From Paramecium octaurelia (Eukaryota; Ciliophora; Oligohymenophorea; Peniculida; Parameciidae): a DNA stretch of 64,000 nt. Position numbers and translations under genes: made by a program. Positions 1 to 11,500 of the stretch are shown in pieces; within the stretch, counting starts at the first letter, position 1, and each line of letters starts with the position of its first letter. The stretch spans positions 4,684-68,683 of the forward strand of contig CAJJDP010000142.1 in assembly GCA_905182995.1 (NCBI GenBank), in the 5' to 3' direction. The notes below the pieces were generated by a model. The model had not been told where the DNA came from. It saw only the letters and a program-made list of their open reading frames with translations, and searched no databases.

Positions 1-216
1 AGTGGAATAGGGAATGACTTTGCTTAAAAAGTTTGGAGTAAAAAAGGGCAAAAGCTTCAGGCAAATTTTATTTCAATCACAAAAAGAATAAATATTATTG
101 GTGCCATTGGATAAGGATTGTTTCTGTTTTAGTGTGTAAATGAACAAGTATGCAAAAAGAATTCGCTAATGCTCATAAAGAATTACGAAGGAATGAAATC
201 AAGTAAATTCTACTGA
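1..216 (+). mobile_element. Tc1/mariner-IS630-type transposase fragment (N-terminal part off the left edge)
   Basis: Frame 1 is open from the first base to a TGA at 214-216. It reads like the stretch of Tc1/mariner or IS630-family transposases around the first catalytic Asp: a W-x-x-K-G-Q-K motif followed about 15 residues later by K-R-I-N-I-I-G-A-I. The D-E-S motif that should lie just upstream would be outside the window. TAA and TAG codons in this frame read as Gln. The fragment stops well before the rest of the DDE domain, so it is a broken plain DNA transposon. The family call rests on two motifs only. Confidence 0.55.
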
Positions 217-2400
217 TACCCTTTATATCTGAGATAATTTCAATTTTTTTTTAATTCTTCAAAACATATACGTTTATTTGTTATGTTATTTTATAAGTAA
301 ATATTTCATTAGATTATCTTGTTCAAACAACAGTTTGGTAGCAGAAATCAATTTTTTAGGAATATCAATACAACTAAAAATGAAATAATATGCAATAAAT
401 TTCCAATCCTTTCACTTAACTATTATTCAAAAGAAGCAAATTTATCCTATTCTTCAATCTTTTGTCATTGTTAATTTTTATATCCACATAATATTTAAGA
501 ATAGATATTAATTAATCGACAAACTTTTTAACTTATGTTATTTTGACTTTGATGATCATATTATATTTTACAAAGTTATTAGAGTTTATTTGTTTTAAAT
601 ATTGTAAGCAATCATCCAAATATATAAATAAACTACATTCAAATTAAAAAGACACTCTCTGTGATTATCATAAATCTTAAAATTTATAATTGAAGATCAT
701 ACCTGTTTAAAATTGAGTATTTCAATTCTCTCTTTGAATCTGCATTTGTTTATTTGAAATGATTTTGCTTTTTTTCACCACATTCCATTCACAAATCGAA
801 TATATTTATGGAGAATAATTTTATAGTTTGTTAATAATAATATGATTAGTCACTCTAGTAATATCAATATATAACAGTCATTCACTTTTATTCATGACTA
901 CAACTCTACTTTAAATTTCTGAATTCCCCAATTCTTAAATTTAGTTTTTTAACAACATTATCTGTTAGTATATTTGTTTTACTTTTTTTTTCTTAGTTAT
1001 TGCTTTTCATTTAAGAGAGTGATTTTTTATCTTAAATTGACTTTTTTTTGATCTTTTAAAAAATCTACCTAAATTATCTAAAATGAGAGGTGTTGAAAGA
1101 TTGAATGATTCTTGTAGAATGAATAAAAAATTACTAAAGATCTTCTTATGTCAATATTGATACACAAGTCTTATAACTAACTTTTAAACAGTTAAGGAGA
1201 ATGGTTCAATACATTATTCATCCACGTTTTATCTGGGTGATGTTCTTCATCAAATCCTCAAGGTTATCCCACATCTATAGATAATAAACTACTAGCTAGC
1301 ATTTGTGTATTGGCCTTTTCTATTATTGCCCAAGTTTTACACATTAAAGTTTTATCCTAAAACCTCTATTTGTCATGATTTTAAATAGATAATCTTTGGT
1401 TATGGGGAGCATTATCTTTTGGGAAGGTAGAATCCCTTCAATATGATGCCGTTGTTAGCTAAATCAATTGATCCAATGACTGCATCAGACTCTTATAAAG
1501 TTATTGACATGGAGGTTAGGAAATTAATTGTATATTTAATTTGAATTCCATTTTTTTTTTGAAATCAATATTTATTTTGTGAATTCAGAATTAAAGATTT
1601 GAATATTAGATTGTTAACAGAAAAACAATTACATAATATTCTAATTTCACGATTTTGAAGAGAATTTATTTTTTGAATTTTTATATATTCTAACAGACAA
1701 TTTTTAAACAGACTTTTAGTTTAAATGAATGTTGAGTAAATCGAAAGTGATTTTGACTTAGAATTCTTTAGGTTTTCACCTCAATAAATTGTTGTGGTCA
1801 TTTCCTAGATTATACTTTGGATTAAATTACATACAAATTGAGATTAACTTAAGGAGCAGTATTTAATCATTTTCTGTCACACGATCAAGCAATATAATTC
1901 TGTTCCTCAATAATATAATAATATCACTCAGAGTATCCAACAAAATTGAATTAAAAAAAAACAATGCCTTTCAAAAACTAATTACAAACCACCTATTCTA
2001 TGAAGTAGATTACCTCAAAACTGCAATAAAAATAAATTTCAATCATTACTCAAGCAGCTGTAACTGGATTGCCTGAAAGTAGGCTGAGATAAATTCATTA
2101 GGGATTGAGTTAGGAGAATTATAGATATATAGATTATATATTTTAGGTTGATGAATCACATCATGTTTGGATAAAATAATACTAGAATTAATAAACACAA
2201 ATATTTGAAGTATTTTCAATTAATCAGGAATACATTTGAAAGTAGGTCTTTAAATTAATTGTGAAATCTCAAGGTTTTAAGCATAAGGTTGCATCGAATT
2301 ACTAATTATAGAGCAACTACTAGTGTTAACAAAAGCAAGTAGTATTTGTACGTTCTAACAATTTTGATCATATTAAGGAAGAAAGATAGGGCTTGGCAAA
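217..2400. other. gene-poor AT-rich spacer
   Basis: No gene is recognised. A TGA-free stretch of about 115 codons ends at about 1544 (plus strand) and contains hydrophobic segments, but it has no recognisable motif and a competing frame is also open. With TGA as the only stop, such lengths occur by chance in AT-rich DNA. Confidence 0.5.
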
Positions 2401-2420
2401 GATTTTATAGCATATAGAGT

Positions 2421-2843
2421 CTCGAGTAACAACAGGTACACTTTATATTGATCAAGCAGAGGAAATAACGAGAATCAATATCATTGGAGACTTACTAGTG
2501 TTTTAAGCTGAATAAGTCAAAATTTGTTGACAAAGTTGATTCATATTTGCAACAAAAAATATGGGTTAAGGAATTATGTATTGTTATGAATAATGCTTCT
2601 ATTCATAAGGAAAGTACTTTAACAAGAGTTGTTTAGAAATACTTAAATAATTTGTATTTGCCACCATATTCACCACAGTTGATTCCAATTCAACAAGTAT
2701 GGTGTGAGATGAAAAATATGTTATCTAAATAGGAGTGTAAAACAAGTTTGAAAATAAATTAAGAGATTCGTCAATGTTTTAGCTAAATTAGAGAGGAGGA
2801 TTTAGATAAATTTATGAGAGTGATAGTATTAACTTAAAAATGA
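2421..2843 (+). mobile_element. degenerate Tc1/mariner-type transposase, C-terminal DDE half
   Basis: The frame ending at the TGA 2841-2843 contains the C-terminal signature of Tc1/mariner-IS630 transposases: M-N-N-A-S-I-H-K, then L-P-P-Y-S-P-Q-L-I-P-I-Q-Q-V-W about 25 residues later. In active enzymes the first motif has Asp (D-N-A) and the second has D-L-N-P-I-E. Here the catalytic Asp is Asn and the usual acidic positions are Gln. Upstream, a second frame carries R-I-N-I-I-G-D, matching the fragment at 1-216, so at least one frameshift separates the two parts. This is an old, inactive plain DNA transposon relic. No terminal inverted repeats were identified. Confidence 0.65.
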
Positions 2844-2999
2844 TTATTCAAATCCATATATGAAAAGAATTTTGTGAATTTAAATAAATCGAATTTAATT
2901 ATCTAGTCTAAAATACAGCAATACAAGTATCTAGAAAAATCTCCATTTTACTACATTTTCTCTAAATTTTTCGGTCCATCCCAAATTAAAAATATTAAA

Positions 3000-3413
3000 A
3001 TGCCAGGACAAAATTTGTATATGTATACATTGTAAACTTTTAAACTGCTTTGCAAATTCCAAAAAAAATTTACCAACCTAAGTATTTAATTACATATGAC
3101 AAAGTATCCAAACTATTGCAGCACTATCCCTAAAAAAGGTAGAGTGATAGAAATTTAAATCACAGAAAATATCAATAAACAACAATTTGTTTTATCACCT
3201 ATCAATTGGATAGACTATTTGTTACCAGATAGTTTTCCAATATTATTTAAATTATATAATAAAACCTGTATTGAGCTCCAATGCACATCATCTTATAAAA
3301 CAGATACTATAATATCATAACCTTTAGGAGCTGGTAAATACTTACTAAGACAAGAAGACATACAAAAAACAAACAAGAAGAGAGCTATCTAAAACCAATT
3401 TAGAGGCCTGTGA
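3000..3413 (+). CDS. hypothetical protein (137 aa)
   Basis: An ATG at 3000 opens a frame of 138 codons to a TGA at 3411-3413, using TAA as Gln several times. The predicted protein is mildly basic with no obvious membrane segment, signal peptide or known motif. It lies between the transposase relic and a duplicated block. The length is only about twice that expected by chance with a single stop codon, so it may not be a gene. Confidence 0.3.
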
Positions 3414-3585
3414 AACAAATTAAATTTATAGGATTATATGTGTGTGTTAATAATAATAATTATGAGGAAAATTTGAAAATTAATAAATCTTATATTTAAG
3501 GATATTTTATTAAGGGTGAGTTTTAAGTATTCTTTTTGAGTAAATCATTATTTATTATAACATAAATTTCATTTCATTTGACTAT

Positions 3586-4950
3586 ATTAATGGACAGCAG
3601 AATAAATTTTACCTAATTTTTATTTCCAAAACTGGAATTTTTCAAGATCAAATTGAAATTCAATTTTTTGGCCTTTTCTTTTTTGGAGAAACTTAAGCCT
3701 TGTTATTCTTTAATAAATATTTAGTTGTTCTTTGAAAAATCAATTAATTTAAATAATCATAACAATCATAATTTTACAAATTTAATACCAAGCTCAAGAA
3801 ATATTCTATAGATTCTCTTTTAAAAATCAAAGCAAAGATATTAAAATGACTACATAACTAGTAAAAGATTCACAATATTTCAAAATGAGTTTTAAGGTTA
3901 AGACTATAAATGTACCCTAAAGTTATGATTGAAATATTCTTTATTCTTATTTAAATTGCATTTATCAATAGTTTAGATTTTTATTGGTGAAGCAGTGAAA
4001 AGATGCAAAAATAATTCTAGTAATATTAAACTATTTAGATTTAATATAATATAATTATAATGAGAAAAATTCATATTTGGTGAATTTATAGGGTTTTAAG
4101 AATTTAACATTAATGAAGTAGAGAAAATCTTTCTTTCAGATAAATAAATTTTGAAATATTATCTTATTGTAGAATAATTTCATCCTAAATTGTAGCATAA
4201 TATTATTATTTGAACTTGCTGCATTATTAATCGATCAAAATCAATTTGGACTCAATATATTAAAAAGGGATTAAAATAATAAGAAATTCTATTAGCTCAT
4301 TATTTAATGTAATTAGTATTACTATTATTAAATATAAAGGCAGCTTAATGAAACAGATGCATTAATGTGGGCTGAAAAAGTTGTGTCAGTTGATTCAACG
4401 ATGCTTATAGCAAAACTTTTTTATTCTATATTAAATATATAATGGTTACATAATTAAGAAATGCAATTATTTTGTCTGATAATGCTTAGTCGATTGATGC
4501 AAATGATTATACTTCATTGCAAATAAAATTTAATTCAACATTTTTAATATTAAATTTAGTGGAATTTGGTGAATAAGAGGAGGAAGGATTGAAATGTAGT
4601 CCAAATAACAGTTACAGGCATTTTAGAATGGATCCAAATAGTTAATTATATAAAAATGCCAAATGTTTTTTTTATTTTATATATCTAGCATAATGGCAGA
4701 TAAAAATAAAAATGAAAATAGAATCTAATGATTATTTAAAAATATATATATCAAAAATCATAATTTTCAATGAAATAACAATATTTTCTGTTAAAATAAT
4801 TACATTTATAACTTTTTCAATGATTACATCAGATAATCTCATTATGATGGTTTTCTTTAATAAATTAGACGTAAAAAATTTCCTTGTATTAACGCTATAC
4901 ATTATCACAATAATAACTAAAATAAGTTAATAATTTATTAGTGTATATAT
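3586..4950. repeat. copy 1 of a 1,365-bp duplicated block ending at an N
   Basis: Bases 3586-4950 recur at 4952-6316 at a constant offset of 1,366, with a single N at 4951 between them. I saw no difference between the copies. The pattern (perfect repeat, one N, unique sequence on either side) is that of two contig ends that overlap but were not merged. Confidence 0.92.
4442..4950 (+). CDS. truncated duplicate of the 284-aa hypothetical ORF at 5808-6662
   Basis: This is the first copy of the ORF described at 5808-6662. It starts at the equivalent ATG and is cut at the N. It probably does not exist as a separate gene; it is a consequence of the unmerged overlap. Confidence 0.4.
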
Positions 4951-4951
4951 N

Positions 4952-6316
4952 ATTAATGGACAGCAGAATAAATTTTACCTAATTTTTATTTCCAAAACTG
5001 GAATTTTTCAAGATCAAATTGAAATTCAATTTTTTGGCCTTTTCTTTTTTGGAGAAACTTAAGCCTTGTTATTCTTTAATAAATATTTAGTTGTTCTTTG
5101 AAAAATCAATTAATTTAAATAATCATAACAATCATAATTTTACAAATTTAATACCAAGCTCAAGAAATATTCTATAGATTCTCTTTTAAAAATCAAAGCA
5201 AAGATATTAAAATGACTACATAACTAGTAAAAGATTCACAATATTTCAAAATGAGTTTTAAGGTTAAGACTATAAATGTACCCTAAAGTTATGATTGAAA
5301 TATTCTTTATTCTTATTTAAATTGCATTTATCAATAGTTTAGATTTTTATTGGTGAAGCAGTGAAAAGATGCAAAAATAATTCTAGTAATATTAAACTAT
5401 TTAGATTTAATATAATATAATTATAATGAGAAAAATTCATATTTGGTGAATTTATAGGGTTTTAAGAATTTAACATTAATGAAGTAGAGAAAATCTTTCT
5501 TTCAGATAAATAAATTTTGAAATATTATCTTATTGTAGAATAATTTCATCCTAAATTGTAGCATAATATTATTATTTGAACTTGCTGCATTATTAATCGA
5601 TCAAAATCAATTTGGACTCAATATATTAAAAAGGGATTAAAATAATAAGAAATTCTATTAGCTCATTATTTAATGTAATTAGTATTACTATTATTAAATA
5701 TAAAGGCAGCTTAATGAAACAGATGCATTAATGTGGGCTGAAAAAGTTGTGTCAGTTGATTCAACGATGCTTATAGCAAAACTTTTTTATTCTATATTAA
5801 ATATATAATGGTTACATAATTAAGAAATGCAATTATTTTGTCTGATAATGCTTAGTCGATTGATGCAAATGATTATACTTCATTGCAAATAAAATTTAAT
5901 TCAACATTTTTAATATTAAATTTAGTGGAATTTGGTGAATAAGAGGAGGAAGGATTGAAATGTAGTCCAAATAACAGTTACAGGCATTTTAGAATGGATC
6001 CAAATAGTTAATTATATAAAAATGCCAAATGTTTTTTTTATTTTATATATCTAGCATAATGGCAGATAAAAATAAAAATGAAAATAGAATCTAATGATTA
6101 TTTAAAAATATATATATCAAAAATCATAATTTTCAATGAAATAACAATATTTTCTGTTAAAATAATTACATTTATAACTTTTTCAATGATTACATCAGAT
6201 AATCTCATTATGATGGTTTTCTTTAATAAATTAGACGTAAAAAATTTCCTTGTATTAACGCTATACATTATCACAATAATAACTAAAATAAGTTAATAAT
6301 TTATTAGTGTATATAT
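4952..6316. repeat. copy 2 of the 1,365-bp duplicated block
   Basis: Second member of the pair starting at 3586. Unique sequence continues to the right at 6317, so this copy probably represents the true junction. Confidence 0.92.
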
Positions 6317-6662
6317 TCAATTGTAACATTTAGGAACAGGAGAAGATATATGCTACTTTTCATTGAGTGTTGAACAATAAGACTAAAAATTAATGAAGAA
6401 TAGAAATTTAAAGAAAAGAAGAAACATATATAACTAAAATTAAACAAATGAGATAACATAACTCATAAAGAAGTTGCATCAAATTGTCAAGAAAAAGAGC
6501 AAACCTTATAAAAAATATAGGATAAAGTCAAATAGCGGTTACACAACTGCTCTTTTACCATTTTTTTTTATTAATGGACATTTGTAATGTATTAATTTAG
6601 ATTTTTATATAATTTAAGAAATTTTTCTAACTCCATATTTTATAACAGCATTAGAATTTTGA
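5808..6662 (+). CDS. hypothetical membrane-associated protein (284 aa)
   Basis: An ATG at 5808 opens 285 codons to a TGA at 6660-6662, an unlikely length by chance in this composition. TAA and TAG are used as Gln. The first ~70 residues are polar (a Ser-Asp-Asn-Ala-rich start and an acidic E-Q-E-E-E-G patch). The middle holds two hydrophobic stretches (roughly residues 108-125 and 140-158), followed by a Lys/Arg/Asn-rich basic region and another hydrophobic segment near the C-terminus. No family was recognised. A different frame just upstream is also open and looks protein-like, so the true start may lie further 5' across an indel or intron. The left part is duplicated at 4442-4950 by the assembly overlap. 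Confidence 0.42.
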
Positions 6663-8553
6663 TAATGGGAACATTGATTCAAACACTGTAATACTTTATT
6701 TTTTATGTGTAAATCATCAAAGTTAATGGAATTCGACTTAGGATGAGATAAATTGATTTATTTGGAAGTATTTTACTTCGATGTTAATTAGAATAGTTAT
6801 TGACTCAAATTATTAATTAGATGATGTAAACTTATACACATACTTCCAAGAAATATATAGAACACTTGTAAATTGTTTATGCAAGATTACCAACTTTACC
6901 AAAATCTCTATTCCTTGTGAAAGTAACACTTTCTCGAATATCATCTGACAAGTCTACCAAAAAGTGAAACGGCTCTTGTGTGGATCATCAATTATATCAT
7001 AAACAGGACAGACATTTAACGATTAAGGAGATGCATGATATTAGCAGGGGGGCTTAAAAACAAGAAATATCTATATGTAAACCAAATACTTAATATTCTG
7101 TTCATTTCTACTTATCAAATATTATAAAAGAAACGTTTTTAAGTAATTGCTTTAGTCTTGACTTTTAAAAATGGACAAAACTCTAAAGTAAAAATCCGCT
7201 CATTAACTTCTTTTTTTTTAAACTCTTTATCGTTAATTTTTTAACCTCAAATGTTTTATAAATATATTTTGTCTTTTAATTTGTTATTAACTGATTATAT
7301 TTATTATAAAAATGCATATACATATTTTTTTCTTTAAAAATTACTAACTTCTTTATGATAGAGAAGAAATACTAAGTACCAAATGAATCTCAAGCAATTA
7401 AAGCCACATCCTATATTTAGGTTTGTGAATAAAGTAATTGATCTTAAAACAAATAAAAACATGATTGATTCAACATTTCTTTTAAGAAGAAAATTAGGCT
7501 AGGGGTTTTAAAAATATCTTGAATAAATTTATAGTGTTAATTGGAAATGAAAAATTATAACTGGATCAAACAACAAATTATTATAGTTTTTTGTAATTTA
7601 TTTTAAAATATATTGATTGATCTAACATCAAGATATCAAAAAAAAATGATAAGTCTACATTTATCTTTATTGATAAAAATGAGATTAAAAGGAAATATTA
7701 ATTAAATTTCAGATATGGAAGCAATTAAAATTTAGCACAGAATCTAAATCTAAGATTTCTATCAGTTGAAACTTGTGACGAAAAATCCTCATATTACTAT
7801 TCTCAATATCTGCAAATTTTTTTCAGTATATGAGTTGATTACTTCGAAAATGTTTGCATAATATTTTCTGACAAATGTAATTTCAATGTTCTACTAAGCA
7901 TAAATTTAGGAAGGTGAATGGAGAGAGAGGCCAGAATTCAATAACAATCATTGTGCAGGGTTTATATTATTTAATTTGATTACTTATTTTAAATTCTAAA
8001 CTATTACATGTATTCAGAGTATTTTGTTATTCATAATGATTGTAGCTATAGAATTAGGTGCTAATATAAAACTTTATTAAATAAGAAAATAGGAATTTTA
8101 TTTTCATTCTCCTAATTAATTTGATAACCCCACATAATTATTTATTCCTCTAATGACAGGAGTATTTAACTGTCAGAGGAGGACCCTAATCATTAAACAA
8201 ATAAGCAGAATTATTAGATATAGTAAGATCGTAATTAAAACAATAAAATAAATTATTAGGTTAATAATCTTTGGGTTAAATCACTCAAAAAGAAAATATT
8301 TGGTGAAATTTTTCATAAATTATTTATAAAAAAAGCAATAGATATTGAAGCACTATAGAAGTAACATAGACATAACTAATCCTCGAGCTATTACGAAATC
8401 TAAAAGCTAAAGGCATGAAATGAGAATCAAACAGATACATCAAAATGAGAAGAAATCCAATAATATTTACAAATAAATTAAAAGTTGATTCTTTGATTTA
8501 ATCTCATTAAATCAAATCTTTGGCCTTGATAGAAAAAGCTGGTAAATTTTGCA
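6663..8553. other. spacer with possible gene relic near 6.7-7.05 kb
   Basis: Mostly AT-rich spacer. On the minus strand, about 6,730-7,050 reads as protein-like sequence (a D-D-P-H-K-S-R-F segment, then V-D-L-S-D-D-I-R-E-S), but the two parts are in different frames across a run of five T. It could be a decayed gene. No family is recognised and nothing else here is supported. Confidence 0.35.
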
Positions 8554-11500
8554 TCAATTTTAAACAAACCCTTCTTTCAAACTGGATTAGAAACCTTTCT
8601 CCTCCAAAAAAGATTTGAGTTCCTTTTGAAATTGCCTAAGTATAAAAAATAATTACTCTCGCGAAGAAAAATCATCAAAATTATCAATATATATTTTGGG
8701 GATATGTTACCTTCCAATACTATTGAACTCTTTTTTAAATTTTATAATCTGCTTTCCCTATTTCATTAAATATTCTCTAAGTTTTTTGTATCTTTTCTAA
8801 ACTCTGATTCTGATCGATTATCTGTTTTGAAGTTCTTTTTTAAAAAATTACAATTTCATAATCCATGGAGCCTTTTGTCTTAAGAAGTCACGAACTTTAT
8901 CTAAATGTACTTCTAATCTCTTGTTGTATGAACTTATTATTTATTTCAAAACAAGAAGGAGGTAATACATATTGAGAGTTACAATAATTAGTATGTAAGG
9001 TAGTTGAAATTCTAAAGAGCCATCAACAAAGATGCCAATCCCGAGGGCAATTGAAATTTCGCAAATATTAGCAGAATAGGCATCCAATTTATTAAGCTTT
9101 GGTAATAAATATGGTTTAAATCTTGTGTTGAGTTCTTAATAAATATATAGAACCAATAATACTAAAATAGCTTTTTTCACTATTGTCTCTTCATAATATG
9201 AGAGAAAAATAATTAGCAACTCTTTTTCTACTATTTTTACAATCTCCCAAAAATACACATCATTATTATATTCATTATAGAGATATCCCCATTTTTACCT
9301 AGTCCTTTTTTCATTAAGCCTTTCTCGATTTTTGTACAAGGCATAAAACAATAGGAATGGAATTAATAATCCAATAATAAATATGCTTGGAAGGCAAAAA
9401 GATAAAAGCCAAATTATATGAGAATTCGTATCATGTCTATATGCAACATTCGCTTGAATCCACTTAAAATTAGAAATATTTCTGTAGGCAATTAAGGATA
9501 TTAAGCCACCAACTAAATTTGGTTGAAGATATATGTACAAATAAATAAATGTTGTCATGATCACACTTATATTATAGCTCATCTTTTTTAAGATAATAGC
9601 TATCCAGTAAATTGTGAAGAAAAAAAAAATATAGATCAACGGCATGATAAGTTGCCAAATAATTCTTGAATATTGAATGTTGATGTTGAACATATCTTTT
9701 AAGAAGCAGTCAAGAGAATAAGTTAAAGTTTATAGAGGATTTCCAGTGGCATTTATTGTGCTTACTAATTCGGTTGGAAAATTTAATTTAAAACTTGTAA
9801 TTGTAGACAATATTTAAAGGTGATTAGTGAGCATTTTTACTAGAATTCCTGAGTGAGATTCCTTTATTGACATGAAGAACCTAAACTTTTATAATTATAC
9901 TTTTAAGGCAACAGCTTTTAAAACTGAGATAGTACTTTTGACTGAAATCAGAATTGAGATCAAAGTCCTTATAATTATTTAAAATACTGTACCAAAAGCT
10001 AATAATAGTGATAATAATTGAGTTAAGGCCTTTTTCAGAACAACCTTTGCAGGAGTACTTTGAACTTGTAGAAAAGTCTCCATCTCCTCGCAAATTGTAT
10101 AAATCACATTCTTCGCATAAAGCACCTATGTGTCCTACTAAGCAAGAAGTATCTCCTTCCTACCATCCTCCCAAACAATTACTCATTAAATTGCTACACT
10201 AACTAACTTAGTCAGTATAGAAATAAGGTCTCCAATACCCAGATTTGAGATTCATTTACGCAGATGTTACATCTTTAGTTGTGGAATCATCTATGATTGT
10301 ACAATTCTGAGAATGGAGAGTCACAGAAAATTAACCTTATTGAGCATCGCATGGCGAACAAGTTAAATCAGAAGCTCTCTTGATCTCACCCATTTAGCAT
10401 GGTAGCGTCTTAATATTTATTCTCAAATAATAATTACTATGGTAACCTACTATATCAAGTTTTTCTCCATAAATAGGTATTAAAACAGAATTACAACGAA
10501 ACTGCAATTATAAAGTCATATTTAATTCATCATCTAAATAGAAAATGATATCGTCTAAGTTATAATCTGTCCCATTAAAACTCACATTGTTAAAACTTGT
10601 ATAATTTGTGCTAAATTCAGTAGTTTCATTGTCTTTAAGTAATCTACTATTGATCTCACAATATGTATCATTCAAATTATTTTATTATGCCCCTTCTTGA
10701 TCCAAAGCAACAATTCTCAAATGCAAATTATATGGAAAATATTCCCCTTTTATCCAATCAAAATATTCATACTTTGAAATAATCTGCCCATTTGGTACAT
10801 ACAATGCATTAGAATAAGTATTTTTAAATACTTAATAGGGCTTAAATTGAACCTATTCTATCAACAAATCGTTTTAATCGATAATGGTTCTTTTAAACAA
10901 GATGACGTTCAAATCAGTTTTTATTGATAACGAAGATGGTATTTGAACATAATTATTTCCAAATTATCTTGCTATATTCTCATTTAATAAGGATCCAAAC
11001 CTTGCTAAATTTCCAACTATCTAATTTGCAATTGCCATCCCTCCTCCTTAATTAGCTGTATTATTCAAGATTACAGAGTAGCCTAAAATAAAAAGTTCAT
11101 GTCCAATTACAATAATAGATCCACCGGAATTTAGAGCTAAATTATGCAAAAATAAAGAGGAAACAATTATAGTCTTGATATTAGAAATTGAAAGACATGT
11201 ACCTTCATAACCTATGTTATATTTACATATATAATCTTGTACTTAAAAATTATACTCTTACTTAATTATAAAATTACTTATGCTCTCTAGTCTACGTAAT
11301 GAAGAGCTTTGTTTTTAAATAACTACACAACTTGATTTCCCACAAGCATTATTTTCAATTGTGGTTCTTTACAACCTAAGCATTCCTAATTAATTATTGA
11401 AATTGATAAGAATTAGCCCATTCGAGCAACTGAGATATTTAAATGATGCTGATGAAATGCTTGTGCTAGTGTGATAAGAGTTGATATTAATTAAACTAGC

